A DNA stretch of 64,000 nt from Lantana camara (GCA_037501455.1 CM074856.1:45847001-45911000); one strand, 5' to 3'. Shown: positions 23,301 through 34,314, numbered from the stretch's first letter. The notes: generated by a model from the letters alone, not told the origin. Translations and numbers: made by a program.

Positions 23301-24825
23301 CAAATGTGAACGGTAGCTCCAGAATCTAACCACCAGCCAGAAAGTTCACTTGCCATGTTGATTTCAGAAATCATAGCCACATCGAGGCTAAGATCAGTCA
23401 CCATGGCAACTAGGTTCTCCTCAACCATATTTGCAACTCCGGATCCACTCTTCCGTTGTGGGCATTCTCTCGCATAATGTCCTGTTTCTCCACAAACATG
23501 ACACTTGCCTTTTCTTTTGTTAGCAGCATTAGAAGGTTTAGGCTTCTGTATGGTTTTCTTAAATTGTCCAGAATTCTTTTTAACACCAAAATGTTTCTTT
23601 TTAGAAGAATTTCCAGATTCAACAAAATTCACACTTGATTGTCCTTGAACCAAATTCTTTCCATCGCATTTCCGAGCCTCCTCTTCAATACGCAGATGTT
23701 TTTGAATTTGTTCCAAGGACAAATCCTCATATTTATGCATCAAACGCTTTGCATAATCTTTCCAGGCTGGAGGAAGTTTTGCAATGATTGCACCAACCTG
23801 GAATGTCTCTGGAAGGACAATTTTATCCATTCTGAGTTTGTTAACGATTACTTGGAGCTCATGCACTTGCTCCAGAATCGGTTTGTTGTCAACCATCTTG
23901 AAATCCAAATATTTAGAAACTAAATACTTGTTAGTACCTTCTTCCTCAGCCTTGTATTTGTATTCCAAGGCCTCCCAAAGCTCTCTAGGCGACTTCACGT
24001 TTGTGTATAGATCATACAGCCTGTCAGAAAGTGTGTTGAGGATGTGACCACAAGCCAACTCTTCATCTTCAGCCCTTTTCCTCCTTTGCTGTTGAAGAGT
24101 CTCCACAATCTCTTGGTGGATCTGCATAGCATTCCTGGAAGGACCTGTTGCTGCAGTGTTGGGAGGAGCAGCAACTCCTGTTGTCGGAGGATTGGCAGGA
24201 GGAGCACCACCTGCTTCAGTGGTTGGTGGATCCAAATCAACAGGGCCAACTCTTCATCTTCAGCCCTTTTCCTCCTTTGCTGTTGAAGAGTCTCCACAAT
24301 CTCTTGGTGGATCTGCATAGCATTCCTGGAAGGACCTGTTGCTGCAGTGTTGGGAGGAGCAGCAACTCCTGTTGTCGGAGGATTGGCAGGAGGAGCACCA
24401 CCTGCTTCAGTGGTTGGTGGATCCAAATCAACAGGCTGCTGGGGAGCAGGAGGAGCAGCAACTCCTGTTGTCGGAGGATTGGCAGGAGGAGCACCACCTG
24501 CTTCAGTGGTTGGTGGATCCAAATCAACAGTTGTCGGAGGATTGGCAGGAGGAGCACCACCTGCTTCAGTGGTTGGTGGATCCAAATCAACAGGCTGCTG
24601 GGGAGCAGGAGGAGCAGCAACTCCTGTTGTCGGAGGATTGGCAGGAGGAGCACCACCTGCTTCAGTGGTTGGTGGATCCAAATCAACAGGCTGCTGGGGA
24701 GCAGGAGGATTTTCTGGAATCGGTGGCAGGTTGAGATCCAGAACATAGGCCAGCTTCAAAACGGTAAGCAGGAACTTCATCTTGTCTTGCCAGCGGCTGA
24801 AATTGTTTCCATCGAAGCGATCCAA
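20318..24825 (-). pseudogene. Ty1/copia gag-pol polyprotein, one frameshift in repeat-expanded gag
   Basis: A single open frame from 24235 to 20318 (1305 codons) covers most of gag and all of pol. It has a CCHC knuckle CHVCGETGHYAREC, protease LDSGATVHIC, integrase (HSRLGH, CEICAKSK, DDASRFC, SDRGMEY, GVAERKNRT), reverse transcriptase with YVDDML near 21265, and RNase H ending LADPFTKPL. The natural gag start is MDRFDGNNFSRWQDK at 24825. The frame between it and 24235 is broken because a 191-bp tandem duplication (not a multiple of three) has copied part of gag. Apart from that the coding region looks intact. No 5' LTR or tRNA-Met primer site is found upstream, so the copy is also 5' truncated. 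It resembles the Tork/Tnt1 type (inference). Confidence 0.85.
24054..24720 (-). repeat. Nested tandem duplications in the gag N-terminal region
   Basis: A 191-bp unit starting GCCAACTCTTCATCTTC at 24054 repeats at 24245. Within and beyond it, a 63-bp unit (starting GTTGTCGGAGGATTGG at about 24180, 24370, 24467, 24530 and 24626) occurs five times, partly as a 96-bp unit that also contains CTGCTGGGGAGCAGG. The 63- and 96-bp units preserve frame and encode Pro/Ala-rich repeats (DLDPPTTEAGGAPPANPPT). The 191-bp unit shifts frame. Confidence 0.9.
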
Positions 24826-24871
24826 TTGTTTCCATCGGTTTTTTTAAAACGTGAAAAAAAATTTAAATAAT

Positions 24872-24942
24872 TCATACGGGGTTTCGAACCCCTGCCTCCA
24901 TGGAACTTAGGCTCCCTTTTTAACAATCAAGCTAACTGGAAT
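24872..24942 (-). repeat. tRNA-derived sequence (SINE-like or decayed tRNA)
   Basis: On the minus strand there is a box-A-like TAGCTTGATTGTTAA and, 35-40 bases later, a perfect box B GGTTCGAAACC inside a stem CAGGGG/CCCC. The pattern is that of a tRNA T-arm and D-arm. No clear acceptor stem or standard anticodon arm could be folded by eye, so a functional tRNA is unlikely. Confidence 0.4.
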
Positions 24943-25069
24943 GTTAGGTTGAAATTGAAATATATTTTAAATAACCTATGTAAAATATAAATATAAAAGA
25001 AAATTAAAATACAAACCGACGGGACTCCCCTCGGAATCCCGTCGGAAGGCAACATTAAAATTAAAAGAT

Positions 25070-25330
25070 TTGGGAAGAAATCCCTCAGACCTGCTGTGCC
25101 CTAGCCGATTTCTCTCCGTCTCTGCTCAGTCGCCTCCTCTGGCCACCTCCGTCGGCTTCCTCTTGCTCTACTTCCGCCCACTTCCTCCTCCGCCTCCATC
25201 TGCACGTCGTTGTCTTCGCCCGACTGCCTTCGCCGCTGGCTGCTTCTCTCTTCTCATCAACTCGTTGTTCGGGAAGGACTTTCGATTCTTCTTATGAAGA
25301 TGAATCATCGAACAGCGAGGGTGTTGTATC
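25070..25330 (+). other. 5'-UTR or first-exon-like CT-rich segment inside the CACTA element
   Basis: CT-rich sequence with many TCC and GCC triplets. A 75-codon frame is Pro/Leu/Ser-rich and has no known domain. Composition fits a captured 5' untranslated exon: it is far more GC-rich than the flanks and is followed by T-rich intron-like DNA. Confidence 0.35.
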
Positions 25331-25430
25331 CTTCAGTTCGTGTACAACCCTAACTCCTTTTTTTTTCCCTTGTTTATTTGCTAAATGTTTTGGTATTTTG
25401 TGATAGTAGCTCACGAATATTGTACAGGTT

Positions 25431-25715
25431 GTGGGTCAATTAATGCTGCTACATGGGTTTTGCCTGGTTTTTCAGCATCTCTTCTTGGTGGTTAGTCGTC
25501 ATCGTTTCATAGCAAAAGAGTTTAATTCATCATGTGCGATTTCTCGGTCTGATATGCTCTCTGTGTATTTTGATCTTTCTGGTAATCAGTTTGTTGGTGA
25601 AATTCCAAGCTCTCCGAATTACAAAAATGAACTTGATAGTTTAGTGTTTTTCCTTTTTGAATTTATTGATTTATTATTTTTCCTTTTTGAATTTTCTGTT
25701 TATGGATACATATAA
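25431..25715 (+). pseudogene. Possible captured coding fragment with a leucine-rich-repeat-like stretch
   Basis: The 94-codon frame contains VYFDLSGNQFVGEIPSSPN near 25565-25620, which matches the plant LRR pattern LxLSxNxFxGxIPxS. Only one repeat is seen, the rest of the frame is Phe-rich and intron-like, and there is no partner exon. It may be coincidence. Confidence 0.25.
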
Positions 25716-25873
25716 TTGTCGTTGATGAGCTTGAATGTGTGTTTCTTGCTTTTTCACCCTTTAGATTTTGTGCTTTTGTAGGTTTGTTATTTATGCTTCT
25801 AATTTTGTAGTTCGGGATGCAATTCTATTTCTTATGTTTGTAATTTTTTTCGCTTGTGGTTTCGAATTAGGTT

Positions 25874-25998
25874 ATGGATTCAAATTCGCGAGAAGATTTT
25901 GACTCGAAGGCGGAATTTCGGAAGCCATCGAATGATGCAGCTAACAGGAAGTACCGGCATAGATCACCTATTGGTGGGTCATCTCCTTCATCTGATGG
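25874..25998 (+). pseudogene. Captured exon of an Arg/Ser-rich nuclear protein (fragment)
   Basis: After an intron-like T-rich stretch ending in AG, the frame from ATG 25874 reads MDSNSREDFDSKAEFRKPSNDAANRKYRRHRSPIGGSSPSSDG, then a GT donor (GATG|GTTAGT). This resembles the N-terminus of plant Arg/Ser-rich coiled-coil or splicing-related proteins. No downstream exon of that gene is seen. Confidence 0.45.
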
Positions 25999-27434
25999 TT
26001 AGTTCTTCACAAATTTAGGTTCATTATGGAAGTGATTTTCATCTCTTATTATATGAACAAGAAATTCCTTTGAGCTATTGAGTTTTCGGTTCTGTTTATT
26101 TGTTTTGAGTTAGTGGCAGTGTTGCTAATCATGGGGATTATTTTGTAGTTCCTCTATGATTTCCTTGCATTACATGAAAAATGAAATGTTGATGTCTGAT
26201 TGTTATTTTCACTTGGAATTTTGAGTCTACCAAGTTTACTATTTTGGTAATTGATGATTGTTAAAGAGTTGACTGGGAGCAGATTTCCACTAAAATGCAG
26301 GAATAGTTAGCTGATCCGTTTGTTTGTGTTATAGCTGGTTCTGAGTGATCGCTATTAATTATTATTACATGTAGCACAAATTATAATTTCTAGACCATCT
26401 TTTTAGAGCACCCCGTATATTAGAAGACAACTAGACTTAATAAGCAAATTTCTCTTAAAACTTTTGGTCTTGTGTTATCTAATCATTCAAAGGGTGTTTG
26501 GCTAAGCTTATTTAAATAGCTTATAATCTCTTACATCTTATAAGATGTTAAGAGTGTTTGGCAATTTGGGATTCTTGAATTTGTGGTTGTAACTGTACAT
26601 GTTATTCCTTTTAGCTGTGATGTTTCTTATTTGGTATCTTCTGTCAAGAGTTGTTGTCATCGTTAGGAGCTATTTTGACCTATCTTCACAATAGCTGCTT
26701 CTTTCGTTTACCTTTTTATGGTAGTGCATTGGTTTTTGTTGTCTCTATGTCTAGACCTACTTGTTAGATCAATTTCCACTTCGTTGATATGCATGTTTTA
26801 TTTGTTTTGTAGCTCACTGGAGTTTGTCAATTTTGATATGGCAATTCATATTAGTGATTTAGAACTAATGAGTTTATATATATATATATAGCGTTACGCT
26901 CAAGAAAAAAAAGATGATATATAAAAGCTGAGAAGGTGAATCACCAAATGCTCAGGTCCCATTTTTATATAATATAAGCCTATAACCAGTTGAAGAGTGT
27001 GAGCTATAAATTGATGATACATATTATATGTAGGCGCATAGCAGCCCACACATACTTTACTTGTTTTGAACCAAATTCATTCTCTTTCTATCTTGGCATA
27101 TATGCATGTTCACGTATTGTTGAATATTGCTACTAGGTTGTAGCTAACACAAATGGGATTAATTTCATTTGTATGTGAGGACTAGTCCCTGTTTACTCAA
27201 AATGAACAAATCCTTTAAATAATATGTGAGGACCAACCTCTATTTTGTTACTAAGTATTAACGTATATTGTTGTTTAACATCTAAATTAGTAATCATTGT
27301 TACTAATAGAAAGCTGCTGCTGTGCATTTTGATTTCCTGATAAGTTGTAATCATTGTTGTTTAGCTCGTGTTGCTGTGTATTTTGATTTCCTGATAGAAA
27401 GCTTGGAGAAGGGTGATGGTTTCCAGTTAAGAGG

Positions 27435-27637
27435 ATGAAGGCAGCAATGGATCAAACTAACCTAGAACTATTAGCTGAAAGCTTGTCAGAAGAGGAGATT
27501 GCTGGCTTAAAAGAGATGTTTAAAGCCATGGACACAGATAATAGTGGATCAATAACATTTGATGAAATTAAAGCTGGATTAAAGAAATATGGATCCACCT
27601 TAAGGGACACAGTAATACAGGATCTTATGGATGCGGT
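27435..27637 (+). pseudogene. Captured exon of a calcium-dependent protein kinase (junction domain and EF-hand 1)
   Basis: The frame LLAESLSEEEIAGLKEMFKAMDTDNSGSITFDEIKAGLKKYGSTLRDTVIQDLMDA is the conserved CDPK segment joining the autoinhibitory junction to the first EF-hand. The 12-residue loop DTDNSGSITFDE has the calcium-binding positions. It ends at a GT donor (GCG|GTAAGG near 27636). The kinase domain and EF-hands 2-4 are absent from the window. Surrounding intron-like DNA lies inside the CACTA element, so this is transposon-captured rather than a working kinase. Confidence 0.8.
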
Positions 27638-28399
27638 AAGGCATCTTCTCTCAATGGTTTCATGTTTTGGGTTTTTCATTTGTATACAGCTTCATTTATT
27701 TTTATTCCAAAGCATTGAAGATGCAACTCTTTACCTGTGATCATGTTGTTACAGTTCACTGATGACTGAGAATCTTGCTATAGTCTTAACTTGAAAATCC
27801 TAGCTGCTCTCAACTACCGTAGCTTCACTTACAATTAAACTAATGAGTCTCTATATTTTTTCGTTTAAAATCTTTCAAGTTCATCCAAAATCATTGTTTC
27901 TAAGTTCTAATGTTATTTCCTTGCTACAGATGTAGCTTTCATGATCTAAGTTCTAATGTTATTTCCTTGCTAATGTAATACTGCTCAAGCTATGGTTAAT
28001 ATTTATTGTTTATAGTATTGTTAATTATCGAGTTTTGTTTTGTTCTCTAGTATGTTGTTAGAAATCTGACTTTTATTAGTATAAGAAATCTGACATTTAT
28101 CTTGTTTATACAGTTATAGATTATAGTATTTGATTATGAATTTGCAACGGAGAAATTTGACAGGTCTTTATTTGTACTAGATTTTGATATTTCCGATGCC
28201 TGACAAGATTGGCTGCATAGAGGATTGAGCTTTGCCCTGCATACATGAGCGGAAGCATCTTATCGAAGATTTATTTTGTTCTCGTTTACCCTAGATTAGA
28301 TAAAGAGGCTGCTGCACTTTGGTAATGTTATTTGAAGAATTAGTTCTGAATAAATAATTTTGAATGATTATAAAATAATTTTTTTTAATTTTTTTTAAA

Positions 28400-28630
28400 T
28401 AATTTTCGACGGAATTCCGAGGGGAATCCCGTCGGAATTTTTTTTTTTCAATTTTAATAAATCCGATGGGATTCCGAAAGAAATCCCGTCGGAATTAATT
28501 AATTAAAATTTTATTTTAATAAAAAACCGATGGGATTCCGAGGAAAATCCCGTTGGAAGATATATTTTCTTTAATCACCTTAGGACATTTCCGACAGGAT
28601 TTCCATCGGAATCCAGTCGGAATTATTTTA
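28400..28630. repeat. CACTA subterminal repeat array
   Basis: Four units, each an inverted pair of the type CCGACGGGATTCC / GGAATCCCGTCGG, spaced about 60 bases, at about 28406, 28466, 28526 and 28588, separated by A/T-rich linkers. In CACTA elements such arrays bind transposase. Confidence 0.8.
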
Positions 28631-28759
28631 ATTTTAATTTTATTTTTTTTTTGTTTTGGTCCCTTGGGAGTCCGTCGATTTTCCGTCGGTTTATAAATTC
28701 CGAGAAAGGTTTTTCCAAGGGACTGTGTCCCGTCGGAATTCACAGAATTTCTTGTAGTG

Positions 28760-30184
28760 TAAGAGGCACACGGTTTAAAGCGTGGTTTAAGTTGCCAAAC
28801 TTAACAAATCATATCAAACCATAACAAGCGTACATAGGTTTGTACATAGCGTATCATACTTTCAAACATATAACAAAGTCATAAAATTACATATCTCACA
28901 CATATTTACTTATACTTAAGGATATAGTTCGCATGCATATAAAACAAGCACGTTTCAATAGGATTTAACTATATCCTAACCTCATCTTACACCGACGAAG
29001 CTGAAAACACGACGATTGATCCATCTTGGAATCAACTCGGCTAACGAAACACCACCCCGGGTGCAACCTGGACAAACTGCAGATAAGATGCAAAACTTAG
29101 ACTAAAGAATGAACCACATAGACGCACGGCGTATGCTTGAGCACTTAAGAGATACTATCACGTAGACATAGCTCATAATCATATCCATTTCATGAAAGAG
29201 AAGTCATTAAATATCTCAACATATTCATTCATAGTCATAAAACACGTTAAGAAAGAGTTCATGTGCACAATTAATGCACAACACAACATATAAACACCTA
29301 ACAAGGTGCACATGCGATTCGTGCAAACAATTCACTATACTCGAGAAACATAAAGTGCATATAAGAACAAATACATACACATAAACATGATATAATAAGT
29401 GAAGAACAAGTTCGGAGGTGGAAAGATACGAGAAAAATGGAATAAAACACAAAAAGAGGGTTTCGAGTGAAACTAGGCCAAAGCTGACAGTTTTTCCGAA
29501 TTGTACAAGCTGTAGGAAAAGGGGCATACCTTAAGTTTGAGAATTTGGAATTGAGTTTTGTTTGTGGGATATGAAACTAAATAAATAGATCTTTCCAACG
29601 GTATATGGCACGAATCATGATTCAAAGGGACCCGAAAATGGCGTAGGTTTGAAGTTGAACAAAAGCAGAATTTCAGTGAAGTAGCGACACAATTTTCAAA
29701 CGGTTATATCTCACAAATTAGAACGGATTTTAATGTGCTTCTAATTGGAGAATACTCTACACTCAAAGAGGTTTCTATAGTTAAAATTTCAGGTCAATCA
29801 GAGCTCGGATGGAGGGTCTACGATCGGAGATTTAAGAAAAAATGTTCCCCGCCCGGGGAAATTGTCCAGATTCTCTCTGCATTAAGTTCCCCACCCGGGG
29901 ACCATTTCAAAGCAAAAGTTCCCCGCCCGGGGAACACGTCTGGGTGAAAAAAGGAACACGGCCCAAAAACCCTAATATCGATTAGGTCCCTAAACTTCAA
30001 TTAAATGGACTTTTGAGTCCAATCACATAAAAATTATATTCTAAAGCAACGAATAATTGAAATAGAATTCATATTGACATGTAGGGCATGCGACGTCACA
30101 TATTCACAATTAAACCAATTAAATTACGTAATTAAACTCACCCGTGACGTTGCACCTGGATTACCGAAGAGACGGGGTGTCACA
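28760..30184 (-). mobile_element. LTR-like sequence, probably Ty3/gypsy, minus orientation
   Basis: On the minus strand the segment starts at 30184 with TGTGACACCCCGTC, a start shared by many plant chromovirus (Tekay/Del) LTRs. It continues without ORF for about 1.4 kb up to the CACTA terminus. The far end may be cut by, or coincide with, the CACTA element (TGTAAGAGG at 28758). No primer site or target duplication could be shown. Confidence 0.45.
29844..29936. repeat. Three GTTCCCCRCCCGGGGA hairpin motifs
   Basis: TTCCCCGCCCGGGGAA at about 29843-29858, TTCCCCACCCGGGGA at about 29887-29901, and TTCCCCGCCCGGGGAA at about 29919-29934. Each can fold TTCCCC against GGGGAA around a 3-4 base loop. 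Confidence 0.7.
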
Positions 30185-30189
30185 AAACG

Positions 30190-30720
30190 AGTCTTAAATG
30201 AGCCGAAAAATGGGTGGAACGGCCCTAAAACATGTTAAACGAGTTTGAAATAAGTCGAACCGGTCGAAATGGTTTAAACGAGTTCAAAATAGGTCGAATG
30301 GGTCGAAAAACGTACGAGCCCTAAACATGTCAAATGAATCTGGAATAGATTGAAAATCGGGTAAAGCGGGTTCAAAATGAGTCAATCGAGTCCAGAATAG
30401 GTCGAACATATAAAAAATGGGTAAAATGAACCTAAAACAGGCCAAACGTGTCCAAAATAGTTCGAACAAGTCGAAAAATGAAAAACAGACCCAAAATAGG
30501 GCAAACAGATCGAACGGATCCAAAATAAGTCAAATATATTAGTGAAGAGTATATTGGACATTTAGGTACTTGCATTGAGTATGAACCCATTATTGAAACC
30601 ATTAAAACTCACCACAACCCATTAGAAAATATTAACATAAAATTCGTTTTAAACTCAATCTATATAAACTCAACTCAAATCTAGCTCAACTCGTCCATTT
30701 GTCACCCCTACTATAAACTC
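30190..30720. repeat. Degenerate short-period repeat (AAAATRGGTCGAAC type)
   Basis: Variants of CAAAATAGGTCGAACGGGTCGAAA recur every 30-50 bases, interspersed with AACGAGT(T/C) blocks, ending with AACTCGTCCATTTGTCACCCCTA near 30685-30708. No coding capacity; a mutated tandem repeat of a common plant type. Confidence 0.55.
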
Positions 30721-30889
30721 ATTATAACCGCGATTGAAATTTTTAATATAGTTTTAAAATAATTACTACTAACCTGTGATAGAAGAACACTTTAAAAATA
30801 ATCATTGCAAATTTCCACATTTTGTAATTGATATGAGCTATAAATATAGGCTTTAGTTATGGAATACTAGGGTCATTATTGAGTTTATT

Positions 30890-31210
30890 AACCAGGCCCA
30901 TGAATGTAAGAGCTCAGATATTAACCCGTGCAGTGGGCTTAATGGTAACACAACCAAGGCCTATCATAACTAGGGTAAGAACTCTGAGAATGGGATCAAG
31001 ACACGTGTAGGATTGAGATCAAAACAATATTCACTATAAATATTAGCTCATTTATTTAGGAAAGGTAATTAATACAAACTTTTTATTACCGCTTCCTTGC
31101 ATTACAATCTTTCTAGGTTTAGTGGCCTGACTTAACTCAGTGGAGGGTCTATGCCGAAATTATATTCGATGGTCCTTCCTACGAAATATTTGGATATTTC
31201 ATATTTGTTG
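30890..31210 (+). mobile_element. Decayed Ty3/gypsy LTR remnant
   Basis: ACACGTGTAGG, CTATAAATATTAGCTC and CTGACTTAACTCAGTGGAGGGTCTATGCCG follow in the same order as the G-box, TATA (CTATAAATATACAAG) and CTGACTTGAGCGTCGGAGAGCC blocks of the gypsy LTR at 48622-49435. The rest is too diverged to align by eye. Confidence 0.4.
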
Positions 31211-31906
31211 ACAACTGAAAAATCATATATCACTACTAGAGGAGTTATAAGTAATATTAGAAGCTTACGATTTAAATATTAATAGAAGGATATGATTTAG
31301 GTCAATACCAGTAATGCAAATTGATATCATGGTATCCGTCCATTTATTGATACCACCCCAATTTGCATGTAATAAACATAAGTGGAATTTTAAACAATCC
31401 AAAATGATAGCTTGATCGTTATAAAAATGGAGAAAGAAGACTAATATTCTCATGGCCTTAATTGCCAAGTCTTAGAGTTGATAACTTCACAGTGATAATT
31501 ATTAGAATAGAGTTTGTTTCATTTTTGAACAAAAAATTGGAGGAATAATATTCTCTTGAAAATTAGATCATGGGTAAGGTAATAAAACTCTATCTTATAC
31601 CTCGGCAACCAAAGTTACCAAACTTGGATAGAATACAATACAACAAACACTACACGCCACAGTTTTGTTCTATAAATACGTTGAAGTATGGTTGAAACTG
31701 TGTTTTTGAGCAGCCACAATCAGTAAATCACATCTTCGAATACAGAACTGATTCCACAGTAACATAAAATAACTGCAAAGAAAGAAGGTGCGTTAGCTAG
31801 TGCAAGGAGATAAATGTGGCGGGTATATTAGGCACTCAGTTGTTAAAGAGCTAGAAAAAAATATAATTTGACGTACATATTTGAGACAACAACAGGTGTA
31901 AGTTTG
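31211..31906. other. Intergenic, no gene seen
   Basis: AT-rich sequence downstream (3') of the methyltransferase gene. The small frames are not supported by any domain. The 3' end of the methyltransferase transcript must lie here. Confidence 0.5.
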
Positions 31907-33520
31907 CTATAGTTCTTTTTCCCAGCCATCGAGCCTTGGCCCAGGATCGTAGCTGGTGAAAAGCCGAAATTCATTTCCGAGTTTGCTCGAGTGTTGGGGT
32001 CGAAAACCACATGGGCGCAAACCTAAAAGCTCTAGAGCCAAATCTTGTTGCACCGCACCTATATGAAAAATGGTTACAGAAAGTTATTCGCCTTGAACCC
32101 CAAAAAAAACAAGGAAATAAGCTCTGGAAACATAATAAGATGCTGAACTGAAAGGCAATTTCCTCATATTGAACAGAGCAATCAAAAGGACTGAAAGTCA
32201 AGTACCTGTGAGTAATAGTAGGTAAGATTCTTCGGGTTTTGAGAGAAATTTTATGGTCTGAACAACTTTCTCCAAGCATTCTTCGCTCTGTCAACAAAAC
32301 CGTAAGTAGCAGTTTCATCCATGTAAGATTACAGCATTTTATCTATTGAACTAAAACGTGAACTAGTTAACAATCCAATTATGATCTTCATTCTTTAAAG
32401 CTTGATTACTGATAGCGGTCAAGAATCAAGATACTGCAGCAAAGATAAGATGCACCATGCAGTTTGAAATATCCCTTTCGTTATGTATCAAACTCCCAGA
32501 TCATATAAATTTTTAAATCCCAAAAAGCGCATACGATGCAAGATTCGGACTAATTATCTGCAAAACCCACAAAGTCAAAAGAACAATCAGCTTACAAATT
32601 TCACCTATCAACTAAAATCTTTCCTGAATAATTAGGCCTCAACTCATATCAACTGATGAACTGACTGAATTTACTTGAGCTATAAAACCATTGGAATGAG
32701 AAGAAAAGAAAAAAAGGAGTAATCTTTACCAAGTAAGGAGGATCTGCAACCACAATTGAAAATGAGTCCTTCAACGAGGCCGGAAGCTCCTCAGGCTGGT
32801 TGTAATCATAGAAAGTGAACTCGTCCCCATATTGCTCAAACCTTTTATCGTACTCAAGAAGCTGTGCAGGCACTTCTGGAACAACTTTCTGAAAATTCCC
32901 AATATAACACACTAGTTTACAAATCATTGGATCCAAATTTACCAAACTCCAAGAGAAGTAAGGGAAGAAGCAAGAACAACACACCAGCAGAAATTAACCT
33001 AGCTAGTCTGATGTACGTAGCGCTTTCACAGCAGTACCTTGTTAAACCCTACCATAATTCTACCAAAAACACCAGCAATCATAAAACCACAATCGAAGAG
33101 TTTCACATTCTGCTCCCAACTCTCTACCTCTAACAGGCAACAAAAAGCACATAATAAAACTAATCAGAGTACCTTGAGATACGCATACAGAGTGGGGCAA
33201 GCAATGCAGGCGATGCTGGGCGAAGCTAGCTTCTCACATAGAGTGGCGACCTCGGCGGCGATCGTTTCCGCCGTGCGGCGGTCGTACCAGAACTGGCTGA
33301 GCCGCCAATCCTCCGACAGCAGCGCCACCTCTTCCTCATCTTCCGCCGCCGCGTCAAGCTGCCGGCTCTGCTCGGCGATGAACTCCTTGAGAGCCTCCAT
33401 AGCTTGAGAGCTCAGCATAGGAAGGTCGTCATCATCGTCTTCCTTGAAGCCATTAACGATTACGTCGCCGTTTTCGGAAAGCTCGAGTTTTTGCCCGAAG
33501 TTCCCTTCTGCTGACGTCAT
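31907..33520 (-). CDS. EEF1A lysine methyltransferase 1-like protein (N6AMT2/Efm5 family), 4 exons
   Basis: Exons on the minus strand: 33520-33173, 32888-32730, 32287-32206 and 32058-31907 (stop TAG). Total 741 nt, 246 aa. All three introns are GT-AG and phases join. The start is the ATG at 33520 ([10 protein letters not shown]); a TTG frame extension upstream is not used. The N-terminal third is acidic (DDDDD) and then carries [23 protein letters not shown], typical of the family. Residues about 128-169 contain [21 protein letters not shown] and the methyltransferase motif DPPYL (Asp165-Tyr168). Exons 3-4 give [15 protein letters not shown] and a [13 protein letters not shown]-terminus. Family members are SAM-dependent enzymes that methylate a lysine of elongation factor 1A; the older N6-adenine DNA methyltransferase name reflects the DPPY motif. 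Length is normal, with no defects. It is likely a cytosolic housekeeping gene. Confidence 0.9.
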
Positions 33521-34314
33521 TTCCAGCAAATGAGAGGGGAGACAAAGAGTGCGAGTTTTAAGGGTTTTTTAACGATGGGATGGGTTCCACTTCTTATATA
33601 TACTTTTTAAAAATATCATTTTATCATATCGTATCATGTCGAACACTCTTACTCGATATCCTGTTTGATACTGCTTACGTAAAACTTCAAAAAAAAATCC
33701 ATGTTATCGTATCGTGTCATATCATACACTCATATCTGACACCTTGTTCGACCCTCTTCACATGAATTTTTTTAAAAAATTCGTATCACCGTATCCGTAC
33801 TATATTTGTGCCATCATGAGAAAATGCTAGAAATCTTTTCTAGGAAATTGTCGTGATTTTCATATAAAATTCACATTGGTTTAGCATTTTAATATATCCT
33901 GAAACAATATAAATAATAAATTTGAATACATTTCAGATTTTGACAGGATTTGATCAATTCAGCTATTCTCCGACTTGCAATGTTAATAAGAAATGTCGGG
34001 CTCAAATCACGGGCTATGCAATTACCGTTGGTATGAAGAAATTTACAAGTCCATAGTCTGGCCAATATCAGTTGCAACAACAGGAGAAATATATACGGAA
34101 AACAGACCTTCAGCCATAATCGAACCAAAGCAAATGAAACGATAACATGGTCTGTATGTAAGCTTTCGAATACACATCTGTTACAGGTTTCACACAAGAA
34201 AATGGATACAAGTTTATGAAAGAATAATTCTGGAAGTTTGCACAAAGCAATTCAAGTTCCAATAACAATTTTCTTTTGTATTTATACATATTACACTCTG
34301 AAGGACACGAGCGC
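33521..34314. other. Intergenic between methyltransferase and syntaxin genes
   Basis: Holds the promoter and 5' UTR of the methyltransferase gene (just right of 33520) and the 3' UTR of the syntaxin gene (left of 34315). At about 33600-33810 there are short TATCGTATCGTGTCATATC-like repeats of the ATACGATA type. No gene seen. Confidence 0.5.

Larger units (their letters stand above)
25016..28759. mobile_element. CACTA (En/Spm-type) transposon, right end intact, left terminus missing, with captured gene pieces
   Basis: The right end reads inward on the minus strand CACTACAAGAAATTCTGTG from 28759, a classic CACTA terminus. Inside it are four subterminal units of CCGACGGGATTCC paired with GGAATCCCGTCGG (about 28406-28625). 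One matching unit stands at 25016-25047, presumably the left subterminal array, but no CACTA terminus lies to its left before the copia remnant. No transposase is encoded. The interior holds intron-exon style sequence with captured exons at 25874-25998 and 27435-27635 and a 5'-UTR-like start at 25070. It is therefore a non-autonomous, gene-capturing element. Confidence 0.75.

Noticed and set aside
24148..24870. Plus-strand ORFs of up to 240 codons with Gly/Ala or Trp/Gln-rich repeats
   Set aside because: They are shadows of the in-frame tandem repeats of the minus-strand gag; repeats keep all frames open.
32864..33407. Plus-strand ORFs over the methyltransferase gene
   Set aside because: They overlap exons whose minus-strand translation has clear family motifs and splice sites.
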